Below, piece after piece: positions 11,327 through 22,215 of a stretch of 60,000 bases of DNA. Source of the stretch: Polytrichum commune (taxonomy: Eukaryota > Streptophyta > Polytrichopsida > Polytrichales > Polytrichaceae). The translations under genes and the position numbers were made by a program. Below the pieces are notes generated by a model. That model made no database searches and was not told where the DNA came from. It saw only the letters and a program-made list of their open reading frames with translations. Each line of letters opens with the position of its first letter. Position 1 is the first letter of the stretch. Location: assembly GCA_950295325.1 (NCBI GenBank), contig OX485805.1:3660501-3720500 (forward strand). Direction: 5' to 3'.

Positions 11327-11550
11327 TGTTAAGACAGGATGAATGTCATCCATTCACTCTCCAGTTCCATCCATGACTTAGTAAGCATAGGAAGTAAAAG
11401 GATAAAGTAAGCATAAAGTAAAAGGATGTTAACTCTAGTTACACTATATCTTAACTTGAGTTAACCAACTATATTTCATCACTATATAACCATAATGGAA
11501 TAGAGCTCCGGCTCATTCTTTTTTATGCTCATAATGTTTGTCTCTCAACA
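11327..11550 (+). repeat. 3' LTR of the copia element, full length
   Basis: 224 bp, TGTTAAGACAGG...CTCTCAACA. It contains TATATAA at 11483-11489, inside the 66-bp block that the 5' LTR lacks. It is followed directly by the CATGT duplication and the rest of the MULE TIR. Confidence 0.93.
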
Positions 11551-11555
11551 CATGT

Positions 11556-12065
11556 CACTGGGGCGCTCCATGGCCCCAAGCGCATGGTTAATCTAGGCCA
11601 TGGAGGCGCCCCCTCACCATGGACGGCCCAGATCGGGCCGGGCAGCTGCCTCAGGGCAGCGGGGTAAAGGGGGGCGGGCGGTGGGCCCCGTAGCATAGCA
11701 GGCCCCAAGCTGGGGCTACTTCACACATATTAACGAGGGCCACTTCATACAGAAGGCTGAGACACATTTGGAAGACATCAAAAAAGTCGTATTATTAAGG
11801 TGTCATCTTTTCATTAATATGTTAAATGGTCATATTATCGTGGTCTTGTCTTCTCATTAATATGATAGATGTCGTAAACTTATCATATTATTGAGGGAAT
11901 ACAAAAACATAAGTAAGATGAGAGTTAAAATATATGCAACGAATTTAAACAATATAAATGCTATGAAATAATATCTCATAGCTCCAAAAAAATACAATTC
12001 CAATAATGCAAGGAATTCAATTACATAAGCATATTAAATAATAGGATTACAATGATGTTCCAAGG
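11556..12065 (+). repeat. Left TIR of the MULE (main part)
   Basis: This is the inverted counterpart of 16541-17071. The outer 200 bp or so is GC-rich (GGGGCGCTCCATGGCCCC, GGGCCGGGCAGCTGCC). From about 11780 inward it is AT-rich, with motifs shared with the pogo element, for example GTCGTATTATTAAGGTGTC and GAGGGAATACAAAAACATAAG. Confidence 0.9.
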
Positions 12066-15000
12066 TCAAGCAAATCTAATGTATTCATCTGGTACGGTTA
12101 TCCCATATATGAATTCGTCATTGTGTTCTATAAGAAGTGTGTAGGATTGTGCATCATTCCCATCTTTTGAGAAGGTGTAGTTGACTAGTTTTCCCGGTTG
12201 CCAAATATTTGCATTCTCGTTGTAAAGCTCCACCAACTGCCCAACAAAAGAACCATCTATTCCAATACAACCGGTTTGAGACTCGCCTCGTACAATTGCA
12301 TTCCCACAATTATGGCATTCCTTAGTTTGTTCCCCTTCAGATAACAAATTGTGATCTCCACAAACACGATATTTTTGCTTATACAATTTAGGAAGTAGCA
12401 TCCGCTTCCGCTTCCAAGCCATTGACTGTCGTCGCCGATCCTCCATTGTTGTTTCAGGTCGTGCCAATGCAGTGGTTCTAATTATTGGTGGTCCTAAATA
12501 CCATAAGATTGGAAATAATAAAATCATGTTAAATAACAATTTTAATAAATCATAATATAGTATAAGTACTTGATGCTTGTGAGGGGTTTGTGTTCCCACT
12601 TGAACCAACTGGATCTTTGTTTTTGGGATTCCATGGCCTCCCATGTCCAAACATGGTCCTCGATACATTGGCTTGAATTGAAGCAATATTACTACCAACA
12701 CGAGGTAAAGAAATACGTCCAGGAACTAATTGAGGGTTGAAGACAAATTGAAGTTCTTTTTTTATGGCATTCAACCTCTTGAGTGCGTTTTCTATATGTT
12801 CTAAAGCTACAGTTCTCATCTGATCTGTTGTGAAAAAATCTCGACCCAACTCAACATATAGATCATTTAACTTCGCTAATCGAACTTGAATTTGAGGAAC
12901 ATCCTCAACTTCTGATGCTTCCCCTTCTACAATACTAAGACTATCGTCTTGTACATCAATATCATCCATGGATGATAATGGAGAGTTAAGTTTAGGGCTT
13001 TGTGTAGGAGAAACTACATCATCTTCTCCCACATCATCTAAATTGTTTACAAATTCATTTTCTTCAATAGATAATATACGCTTCAAATATGTGAATTCTT
13101 CGTCCACCAACTTTTTTACAACAAGAAGGTGCTTGCAAATAGACACTATATCCTCACACTCACAACACTCAGTGCCCAAATTTACTGCATATCACCGCTC
13201 ATGTATTGTTTGACTACAGATGAGGAATTTCATACCAACATCATCGATAACTTCAAGGTTACTTGGTGAATCAGCCTTTATCCTCTCTATCATGGCGTTA
13301 GCTTTTTGCATGCGGATTGTATATTGTCTATCTCTTCCCCTTGTTGAATATTTTCGTGAATCGCTTAGTGCATTCACATGCATGTAGTGTTCTATCAATG
13401 TACCGCCACCAACCCTAAGGCATGTCCCAGGTTGCCCTATATATTAAATACAATAAAAAAATACAATATTAATATCATTTGATTTGATTATATATTTTTT
13501 ATTTTAATAAAAAATTATACATACAATAAAAATCAATCAATCACATACCTATGAGTGCCCAAATGAGTTGATCCAAACGCCGATTAACTTTCTTATCGAG
13601 CAAGGTATATTTGATAAAATACCACAATCTTTCCACTAGATTTGTTGTATTCACAAATCCATGCTCGTATAGACGGTTAAATCTTGGCCACATACCACGC
13701 CACTTGCAATTTCCCGCCCATCCAGTTGCAACATTGTTCAAAACTAACTTCTCAGTTGCCCAAGTGATTTTGAATTCATCATATTTCGAATTGAATTGGG
13801 CCTCTGTGAGGCATTCCAGAAGACCGCACATATCACGATAAAGTTGAGTTCTCTTGTCAATATTGACATGGGACACAAGATGTTCTATCCACGCCTTTTT
13901 AACATGAAACCAACACAATAATAATTTGCATTTTATTTGCTCACCACCAATGACGTTGTTCGCCCAACACCATGGATCATCATTGATCACTGTTGTAAAA
14001 TCGTTAAGCTCTGTTGCACTTTTGTCAATCACTATCGCATTGGGTCTAATATATAGGCCCCATTCTCTCAAAAACCGCCCGCAAAGTTAGCCTCAATGTT
14101 GTTGCCTCATGACCCTCTTGATAATGTTTAGAACAAAGCATCAAAAATATAGGCATACCGTATCTGCGGTTATTGGGACACATTGCAGCATATAACGGTA
14201 GCCCATATTGGTTGGTCTTGAATGTACTGTCAATTGCCCAAGCCGAGTTTGGAGTAATTTGGATTGCTAGCTCGCGCATCCAATCGCTCTGTATGACTAG
14301 CACAAATGGACGTTTCTTTGGGTCTTCATTGTTAGGATCGTAAGCTTGGAAATAGATAACTAGGCCGTTTTCCTTCCAACTGTCTAATTGGTTGTGTATG
14401 TTGGCCCAATCATCATCTTTCACTTGCCCACTTTTTTGCATAGAATATAACAAATTGGAAACTCCTTTTGGAGTAGGAAAAAACCTATAAGAAACCCTTT
14501 CATGAGGCTCAACTTGTTGCTGCAAAATTGGTGCCCTACTTTGAGCTGCAAAAACTGTTGAATTCACCTTATTCATCTGATGCAAATTTTATTGGATATG
14601 ATGAATGGCCAAAGGGTGAAGATGTAAGAAAAATACGTCATCCATTGAACCAGGAATATGTCCAGAGTGTCCTTTGTGAAGATGAATCTGCAATAAATTC
14701 TAATATTAAAATGTGCAAAAACAACTACCAAAATCAAGAATAAAAATAGAAGTTTAATTATACAAATACGCTATAAGTACATTGAATATAAATAAAGTTA
14801 GCAATGTTACCTCAACATCTCTGTCATTATTTGTTGGATGCACAATCTTGATGTGGAACTCATATCCAACATACCTTGTTGTATTGTATTGTCGAATTTT
14901 GGTGGTAGGTGACACTTGTGAAGTTGTATTTGATCTTCTTCTTTTTCCATCCTAAAAATAGCCACCCGGCTACAATGGTATACAGTAACTCTTGTAGGAA

Positions 15001-15918
15001 AAGAGGTGGCAGTAACGATATACTCATGATTGAGTTTTAAATGGATCTGATATTAAAAAAACAAATATATAAAACTACAATATATTTGAATGAAATGAAG
15101 GATTGCTAAAATCAAATACATAATGTATTGAATTGAGACTAAAATAATATAAATAATATAACCTTATGCTCCAAAATGAGGTCTTTCAATCTTTCGTCTA
15201 ATTGATCGATAGGCACACAGATAACCTCATCATAGTGATATTTTTTTTGCTTTATTGGGCTTGGACGTTTCTTTGCATAGCACATAGAACATTGAAGGCA
15301 AAATTCTCTAATGTATTTGTGCGGGATTCCATAGTGGGGAGATCCTACAAGCCACCCTTTCCCATTGATGATATTTTGAGTAGCATTCATTCCATGATGT
15401 GGAATTTTACTTGTGTGGGCTTCAAACACAATACCCTCACACTCTTCAAGAAAAGGAATAACCAGGTGAGAGATGTTAGCATTCTTATGAAAGAGTCTCA
15501 GGTGGTCATTATGTTGTGCTACACGTAAACTATTCTCTAGTTTCCTCCATTTTTTTAAAGCCTCTCGGTGGGCAACAACTAATGACAAATTGGATTTGGC
15601 AAATGATGGTTCTACATCCAATACCCCCTCACCAGTGGCTTCGATTTCATGTTGAAGACATGAAATCATGTATGTATATGATCGCTCTGTAAAAGAATGA
15701 AAGGTTCGTGAAACAAATTGTGTAAGGGGTAGATGAGTATTACCCTCTGGACTACTGACACCCCCAAGCTCTTGAACATTACCTTCAACTATGTCTTCAT
15801 CAACGAAGACATCGTAATCTATGTCAATGTCCTCATTGTCAAGAATATTTTCCTCAATTACCTCATTTATTTCTACATCTATGTCTTCAACAACATCGTA
15901 ACCTACCAAACCCTCCAT
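12066..15918 (-). pseudogene. MULE transposase gene, six exons, inactivated
   Basis: Likely exons: 15163-15918, 14990-15046, 14811-14951, 13549-14687, 12570-13436 and 12066-12493. The N-terminus is acidic, then comes an HHCC-like knuckle (PHHGMNATQ ... FCLQCSMC). The MULE catalytic core reads WAIDSTFKTNQYGLPLYAAM, then VIDKSATE, then CWFHVKKAW. A SWIM zinc finger follows (CECEDIVSICKH). The C-terminus is basic, then has CHNCG. Three lesions are visible: TAA at 14589-14591, a frameshift near 14046-14071 between the first catalytic Asp block and VIDKS, and TGA at 13192-13194 where SWIM domains normally have Trp. The copy cannot make a full transposase unless splicing or my model differs. Confidence 0.85.
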
Positions 15919-15944
15919 TGCAATAAAACAAAGTAATTAGTTAC

Positions 15945-16540
15945 CGAACAATGAGGATAAAAAAAAATGTTGGAAGTTTAGAATTCTTGCAAGACCTTCA
16001 AGCTCCAGTGGTTATGTTATCAAAATTATTTTCACGTGGCTTTTATGTTTGGGCTTTAATGTTTGCCTATCCTAAAAGTAAAAGCTACTAAAGTTGACGG
16101 TCTAATTAGTTTGTGAAGTAATTGTTAAATCCCCTCATAAATTCTTCCTATCCTCCTTATTAGTTCATGGTAGCACTTAGTGGTCCAAGTTAACTTAACT
16201 ACACCAAATATATACGTGCCTATCTCCACTATAGCAATAATTAGGACACCTATATTTGAGTGGAGTGTGGTTCTAAGAACGGACATCAAATAGTGAACAT
16301 TTAGACTATATTGAACATAATTGAGGGATCTATTTGACCATTTTACGAGTACGATAATTATTGTCATACATTCCTAATTGCCATAATTATTTTCACATAA
16401 CTTTTATGTTCCTACTTTTATGTTTGGACTTTTATGTGGGTCTAATCTAATCCTAAAAGCTACTTAATTAAAAGCTACGGTCTAATTAGTTTGTGAAGTG
16501 ATCGTTAAATATAATACCCCTCAAGAACCGTTTTCACGTG
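15945..16540. repeat. MULE 5' region with an internal direct duplication around an F2 fragment
   Basis: Two direct copies, about 16015-16140 and 16385-16520, share TTATTTTCAC, ACTTTTATGTT.GG, TCCTAAAAG, AAAAGCTAC and GGTCTAATTAGTTTGTGAAGT. Between them lies a truncated copy of the F2 repeat (about 16220-16380). This is upstream of the transposase start, so it would be the promoter/leader of the MULE gene. Confidence 0.6.
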
Positions 16541-17071
16541 GCCTTGGAACATCATTGTAATCCAATTATTTAATATCATTTAATATGCTTATGTAATTGA
16601 ATTCCTTGCATTATTGGAATTGTATTTTTTTTGGAGCTATGAGATATTATTCCATAGCATTTATATTGCTTAAATTCGTTGCATATGTTTCAACTCTCAT
16701 CTTACTTATGTTTTTGTATTCCCTCAATAATATGATAAGTTTACGACATCTATCATATTAATGAGAAGACAAGACCACGATAATATGACCATTTAACATA
16801 TTAATGAAAAGATGACACCTTAATAATACGACTTTTTTGATGTCTTCCAAATGTGTCTCAGCCTTCTGTGTGAAGTGGCCCTCGTTAATATGTGTGAAGT
16901 AGCCCCAGCCTGGGGCCTGCTCTGCTACGGCCAGGGCCCACCGCCCGCGTCCCTTTGCCCCGCTGCCCTGAGGCAGCTGCCCGGCCCGATCTGGGCCGTC
17001 CATGGTGAGGGGCGCCTCCATGGCCCAGATTAACCCTGCGCTTGGGGCCATGGAGCTCCCCAGTGACATGG
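16541..17071 (-). repeat. Right TIR of the MULE
   Basis: Inverted copy of 11556-12065, with small indels such as an added ATATCATTTA-type block near 16570. It ends CCAGTGACATGG and is followed by AGAGCCCAG (17072-17080). Confidence 0.9.
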
Positions 17072-18191
17072 AGAGCCCAGTGTACCGGGTATGGAATCTT
17101 GGATACCCGGTCGCTACCCTTTAACCAGAGTTACTTGGGAGTAGGAGTTTGGGTTTGGGGTAGGCTTGGGAGTTAAGAGTTGGGCTTAGGAAAAGAAACA
17201 ACAAGAAGAGGTTTGAAGGTTTTTTTTTATCAACTATAAATCCTTCACAATTCACAATTCATGCTCATGAATGTTATGGGTCGGGACAATACGGATTCAA
17301 GTTGGTTGCTTACATAGTTCTTCAATGAGGTGCATAATGTTTTCCTGGCGGAAAATACGCGAGAGAATATCGTTAGCTCGACCCGTCTTATGGTCATGCA
17401 TCACTTGCTCGTGTCCATCCAATGACAATTGTTTAGTACATAACATCTAGGCAAAGTGATTTCTATTGTTTAAATGTAGTCATGTCATTGATACCAGTGC
17501 ATTACAAAGTGTAATGCACTAACATTGATGCATTTTACATATGAACCCTTATTAATTTAGATTTTTTTGGGTTACTTGGGATCTAAGGGTGTAAATTGAA
17601 AAGAAAAGAAAAATCTTGAGATAGAGGTACTCCATGAAATCACTTTGAGCATGTAATTAGAGTAATTAACTGATAGGACTAAATAATAAGATTAGTTATG
17701 CTTGAATAACCTAAGTTTACTTAAAGTGCAAGTTAATGGACAAAGACCACAAGTTATGGATGAATTGCTCTCTACATGGATAGAAAATACATGGGGGAGT
17801 TGTCATAAATGTTCTCCACTTGAATGAGCAATGGGTTATATCTTCCACAACTCCTATACAACTCCTAAAACATACTTTAGAAAATATAACTTTGGTATAT
17901 GGTTGCCCATCTTTCTATTACAATCATCCACATACTAGGTATGGAAATTACTACTTAGCTTAATATGCATGTCAAGGCAACAACATTCATATATTGGGGG
18001 GGGGGGGGCTTCAAATATGAGGTCCGGCTTACTCTTCGACAAAATCTACAAAATATGGATGAAATGTTCTCTATGTGGATAGGAAAACATGGAAGAGTTG
18101 CCCGAAGGTTGAGGTATGTAGGCCTTACTCATTTACTTATCTTAATTGGACGTGCATCTCTGAGTAATTTGAGATTAGTTTGTGGATACTA
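17072..18191. other. MULE right flank and spacer
   Basis: The first bases after the 9-bp duplication should be the displaced upstream part of the SmF promoter (TGTACCGGGTATGG...). The rest is AT-rich and shows a 13-G run (17996-18008). No gene was recognised. Confidence 0.45.
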
Positions 18192-18193
18192 TA

Positions 18194-19483
18194 CTGTTCT
18201 CCCTCTTTAGTATGACACCTTTGGGAAACGCAAAAAATGTCGTATTATCGAGGTGTCGTCTTCTCATTAATATGACAAATGGCCTAAAATTGTCGTACTA
18301 TCGAGGGAATACAAAAACATAAGAAATATGAGATTCAAACCATATACATTGAGTTTAGGGTTTAGGAAGTGTATGAAATAATAACTTATAACTCTAAACA
18401 AATACAAAAATTCTCAAGAACTCTTGAAATAAGAGTTCAAAGATCTCTGGTGTTGCCTACCTAAGTTAGCAACTGTCATCTTCTCTAAATTCCCTACTAG
18501 CTTTTGAAAACTAATAATTTCATTAACACCAAAATGTAAAGAGTTGTCTAATAAGAAATTAGACAACAATGATGCATGATGTTTAGCATCACTAAGCTTT
18601 ACTGTAGGTGGAGCAACATCATCCACATCTACTGAATGCAAATCAACATTAAGATCAAAGCCTTGTGCATGATTGACTCCCAAAGCGGCATCCACCAACT
18701 CATCAGTTGTCAATTCTAGCTCAGTAATCTCTTCCCCTTCCATCTGAATATAAGTCTCGATAATATAAGTCTCGATAGACATCTCGTCATCACCCAATCG
18801 CAATTTTGAAATCAGAGCACCAAGTTCATCTGATTCTTCTCGCATTCTATTCTTCTCCCTTTCATCAACTAAGGCAAAATCGGCATTCCATGTTGCAGGT
18901 AATATACACGCCATCCTCCAACAATTCCTGACTATTTGTGCATCCAACTCACTCCATATTTCATAACTCCACATGATAGCATGTCTGATATTGGGCACCA
19001 CCTTCCTTAAGTCCTTCAATGCAACATCATCATATTGTGACAAAACCCACTGCAAAAGTTTCTTCTTGTATTGAATTTTGAAAGATGCTATTATACCTTG
19101 ATCCAAAGGTTGCACTACGCTTGTCACATTGGGGGGAGTGCACAAGAGGCAACATACTAGGGAGGAGGCCCCTCTAACCCTAAACCAAGTCCATTCTACA
19201 CTTGTAACCCTAATTATCATTAAGTTCCCAATGATAAGTGAAGTTCTCAAGTAGTTCCCAAGTGAAAATGGATGTATTCTAGATGTACATATCATGGATG
19301 AAAATAATTTTAGCATTTATTCCCTCTTTAATATGACAAAATGCATGCTCTAAGTGTCGTATTATCGAGTGTCATAGTCGTCTAAAAGAGGGAGTTTTGA
19401 ACTAAGAAGTTTGGTCGCGCAAAAATGTGTCGTAATATCGAGGGTGTCGTCTTAACGAGTGTCGTACTAACGAGGTTAGACTG
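18194..19483 (-). mobile_element. Tc1/mariner pogo (Tigger-like) element, internally deleted
   Basis: The element is bounded by TA dinucleotides (18192-18193, 19484-19485). Its ends are related: CTGTTCTCCCTCTTTAGTA and, inverted, CAGTCTAACCTCGTTAGTA, both followed by (C/T)GACAC. Subterminal DNA repeats a GTCGTA(T/C)TATCGAGG motif. It encodes only the C-terminal part of a DDE_1 transposase. At about 1.29 kb it is much shorter than complete elements. Confidence 0.8.
18414..19140 (-). pseudogene. Pogo/Tigger DDE_1 transposase, C-terminal fragment
   Basis: The frame contains PPNVTSVVQPLDQGIIASFK, the conserved block just after the second catalytic Asp region. It then has the helical segment WSYEIWSELDAQIVRNCWRMA and a long acidic tail, ending at 18414. 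Upstream of 19140 the translation no longer looks like transposase. The HTH/CENP-B DNA-binding half and the first catalytic residues are missing, so the product is not a working enzyme. Confidence 0.85.
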
Positions 19484-19485
19484 TA

Positions 19486-21084
19486 GAACAAACATGAAAA
19501 AAGATGAATGCTAAATTGAGATAAGATTGTGTCCTTGTTTAGTAACTACCATAGACTTAATAGTCAACACAATTGGGAGGCAAGAGAGGGGGAGGGAGAA
19601 CCTAGGTATTTATTCAAAGAATCAACAGACGTGCATATTTGATATCCAAAACTAGATTAAGGGAAGCTTGAAATTCAATCTCATTTTTGTTGATGCTTTA
19701 TTGTAGAATTGCTAATGCAACACAATTGTTGTTTGAGAAACCAATTTTTAAGCTTGGGTCCAATGTCGAGTCTAAAAATGCAATCCATTAAGGGGTGTTT
19801 TGGATCCTAAGTTTCTTGGACATGGACTTATTAAATGTAAACCCACCCTTATGCTCATTAGAAAACGGAGGACATGAATAACCCGGGGAGTGGACTCTTC
19901 ATTGGATACTTAAATGATGTGCATGGGTCACTATGAAATTAAACTCCCTATATAAGAGAATTTTACAAAGAGAAAAAAATGCAGACATACTAACAACATG
20001 CTAGAAAATGGACTCGTGTATTTATACTAAGTTTTTCAATTGAATATGATAAATGCCTCCACTACATATACAAACTATAAACTAGGAATTTAATAAGCCT
20101 TTATTAGTTATAAAAACCACTTTCACTTTCCAATGAGAAAGTCATTGAACATTTTTACATCCATAGCATGTAACTCAACGATTGCATCAAACAAAAAAAG
20201 ACAAGTGCACAATAACTTAGCCACGATTCAAAGTGCAAAACTCAAGGGAACTCATGAGCACTCCAAGAGCCTCCGGTATATAAAACCTAGAACCCAAATG
20301 CAAACCCTAACAATAATGCACAAGGTAGTCATTGAGGACTATTAGCAAATGACAATAATGGATGAAAACATGAATTGGATGGAACTAACACATCTATTGT
20401 CAAGAATTTCTTTTAACCTTAGGGGCCCCCTTTCGTACATTTACATTTACCTCAAAATCCTTAATAGCCTTTCTAAATGTGCACACTCGAGAATAACTTC
20501 TTGTGTATGTTATGTATGTTAATGTCTCAAATTATACCCCTTCTTACACTCTTGTTAGTTTGCATGTTGTATGAAGAGTCCACCCTTGGGCCAAATTAAC
20601 ACCCACGTACCCTACATCTGGAACAACTCATATGCATGGTGGGTTCACAAATGCGTCTTGGTGCAAGAAACTCAAGTCCAAAACAACCCCCCTAGATGGA
20701 CCTCATTTCAAACTCAAAAACGGACCCGAGCTTGAAGATTGGTTATCTAAACCAATCTTCAACGTGAATGTTTTCTTGAATGAGAACCGCCAAGATTTGG
20801 AGGGGGGTTGTGATGCCACATTAGCTCATGCCTTAGGTCCAAACCCTCATGTAAACTCCTTGGGTCCAAATTTTTTTCTCTCGACCAATAGGATGGCACG
20901 ATTTATGGAGTTTTATTTTTTATTTATTTTTAGCCTTGGACCCTAGTATAAACTCACTCACAACACCTAGCCTACTACTAAAAATGAAAATTCATTAGTT
21001 GCCCATTTTTCCTACCATCACCATCACCGTCAACATCACCTCATACTAAGATAGACAACCATTATTTGATTAGTTTTCTTATCA
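19486..21084. other. Spacer, no gene recognised
   Basis: AT-rich. It contains a perfect 13-bp-arm hairpin at 20732-20762 and a 104-residue open frame (20632-20946) with no recognisable domain and no splice context. Confidence 0.4.
20732..20762. repeat. Perfect hairpin, 13-bp arms, 5-nt loop
   Basis: TTGAAGATTGGTT (20732-20744), loop ATCTA, AACCAATCTTCAA (20750-20762). No T-run follows it, and its role is unknown. Confidence 0.75.
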
Positions 21085-21400
21085 TGGCACCTATACTTGA
21101 ATGCTAAGTGATTACGTCTGGCTCTAAGAACGGATATAAAAACTAATCATATTTAAATAGACTACATGCTCAAAATATGATAACCATTTTAGGTTCAATA
21201 GTCAATATAATCGGGGGAAACTACATGACTTTTCAATGAGCACACTAATCTTCACTTTGGTAATAGAGAAGATATTCATATGAGCACCGGAAACTAAGAG
21301 GAAAGTGGTTACTACCGCCTTGATTTTGATTTGCTAACCATCTCATACTAGGTAGGTAAGTGTGTGGTCAATATCCCGTGAGAAGCAGGCTAATCAGAAA
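21085..21400 (+). repeat. Dispersed repeat F2, copy at 21.1 kb
   Basis: Shares CACCTATACTTGAATG, GGCTCTAAGAACGGATA, AATAGACTACATGCTCAAA, ATCTTCACTTTGGTAATAG and GATTTGCTAACCATCTCATA with the copy at 2129-2450. Confidence 0.7.
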
Positions 21401-21409
21401 AGATAAAAG

Positions 21410-21795
21410 AAACAAGGAAACGGTAGAACCGTGAGGCTCTGTCCTTTCTTATGAAAGACTACAACTACAATTGTCTAGTTTGCTCATTCCAGTCCATGGC
21501 TATTTTCTATATCTATAACCAAAACTTTCTTGAATTTTGTGCACCATTTTCTCAAATGCAGGTCAACGATTGAAGCTACCAAAATAACTATACTTAACTA
21601 GGAGTTTTTCAATACATTTTAGGAGAAAATAAAATTAACTATATATATATAACAATATAGTTAACATCCACATTAAATAAAATGGACCAAAAATAGCAAG
21701 AACAAGAAACGTCCAAGTGTGAACGCAAAGTGGTTAGGAAATTTGCTCTTGAAACAGAAAAGTCGATGCATAGTCTCTGTCCTATAGACAGAGCC
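21410..21795 (+). repeat. Repeat family F3 (MITE-like), copy 1
   Basis: Starts near AACGGTAGAACCGTGAGG and ends with GACAGAGCC (21787-21795), the inverse of GGCTCTGTC at 21435-21443. The inside is rich in ACTATA..TTAACTA. A direct copy is at 54243-54664, where the right-hand motif has changed to GACGAAGCC. Partial copies lie at about 53785-53850. No coding content. Confidence 0.7.
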
Positions 21796-21929
21796 AAAAA
21801 AGAAGTAACCATTGAAGACCCGTACCTCCTCAAGAACCCATACACAAGTGCCTATCTTATTATATTACAAAAGGCAACTTCATTACAAAAGGTAGATGTT
21901 CCTAATTTAATTATTCATCTTAATTGGAG

Positions 21930-22215
21930 AACTACATTTGCATGATATGTTGTTTGGTGTGCCTCCCAGAGCGGATATAAGAAAGACATGTGTTTAAAAG
22001 AGATTGAACTACGTGCTTCAAATATGATAAGCATGATAAGTTCAACAATCAACATAAGTGGAGGGACCTATATGACCATCTAATGAGCATGAGAATCTTC
22101 ATTTTGATAATGTATGAGATATTCATATGAGCTCCAAAAATCATGAGGAAAGTGGCCATGGCCTTGATTTGGATTTGCTAACCATCTTGTAAGGTAAGTA
22201 GGTGTTGTTTGGTTC
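21930..22215 (+). repeat. Dispersed repeat F2, partial copy at 22.0 kb
   Basis: Shares AGAGATTGAACTACGTGCT, ATGAGCATGAGAATCTTCA, TTTTGATAATG and GATTTGGATTTGCTAACCATC with the family. Confidence 0.65.

Larger units (their letters stand above)
8896..11550 (+). mobile_element. Ty1/copia LTR retrotransposon, internally deleted
   Basis: LTRs at 8896-9053 and 11327-11550 flank a 2.3-kb interior. CATGT is duplicated at 8891-8895 and 11551-11555. A purine tract (GAGGGGGAG, 11318-11326) abuts the 3' LTR. The domain order gag zinc knuckle, protease, GAG-pre-integrase, RNase H is the copia order. Most of gag, most of the integrase and all of the reverse transcriptase are missing, so the copy is non-autonomous. 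It stands 6 bp inside the left TIR of the MULE and is therefore the younger insertion. Confidence 0.95.
8890..17071 (-). mobile_element. Mutator-like element (MULE) with long TIRs, interrupted by copia
   Basis: The left end CCATGTCACTGG (8890-8895, continued at 11556 after the copia insert) pairs with the right end CCAGTGACATGG (17060-17071). The TIRs are about 516 bp (8890-8895 plus 11556-12065) and 531 bp (16541-17071). With a perfect 9-bp duplication this is a textbook MULE of about 5.5 kb once the copia insert is discounted. The outer TIR part is GC-rich. The inner part is AT-rich and resembles the pogo element at 18194-19483. A degenerate transposase gene (15918-12066, minus) fills the centre. 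It is transcribed in the same direction as SmF, toward the left TIR. Confidence 0.9.

Noticed and set aside
16758-17069. Open frames in the GC-rich TIR (both strands)
   Set aside because: They lie inside the MULE TIR and mirror each other in the opposite TIR; no protein similarity.
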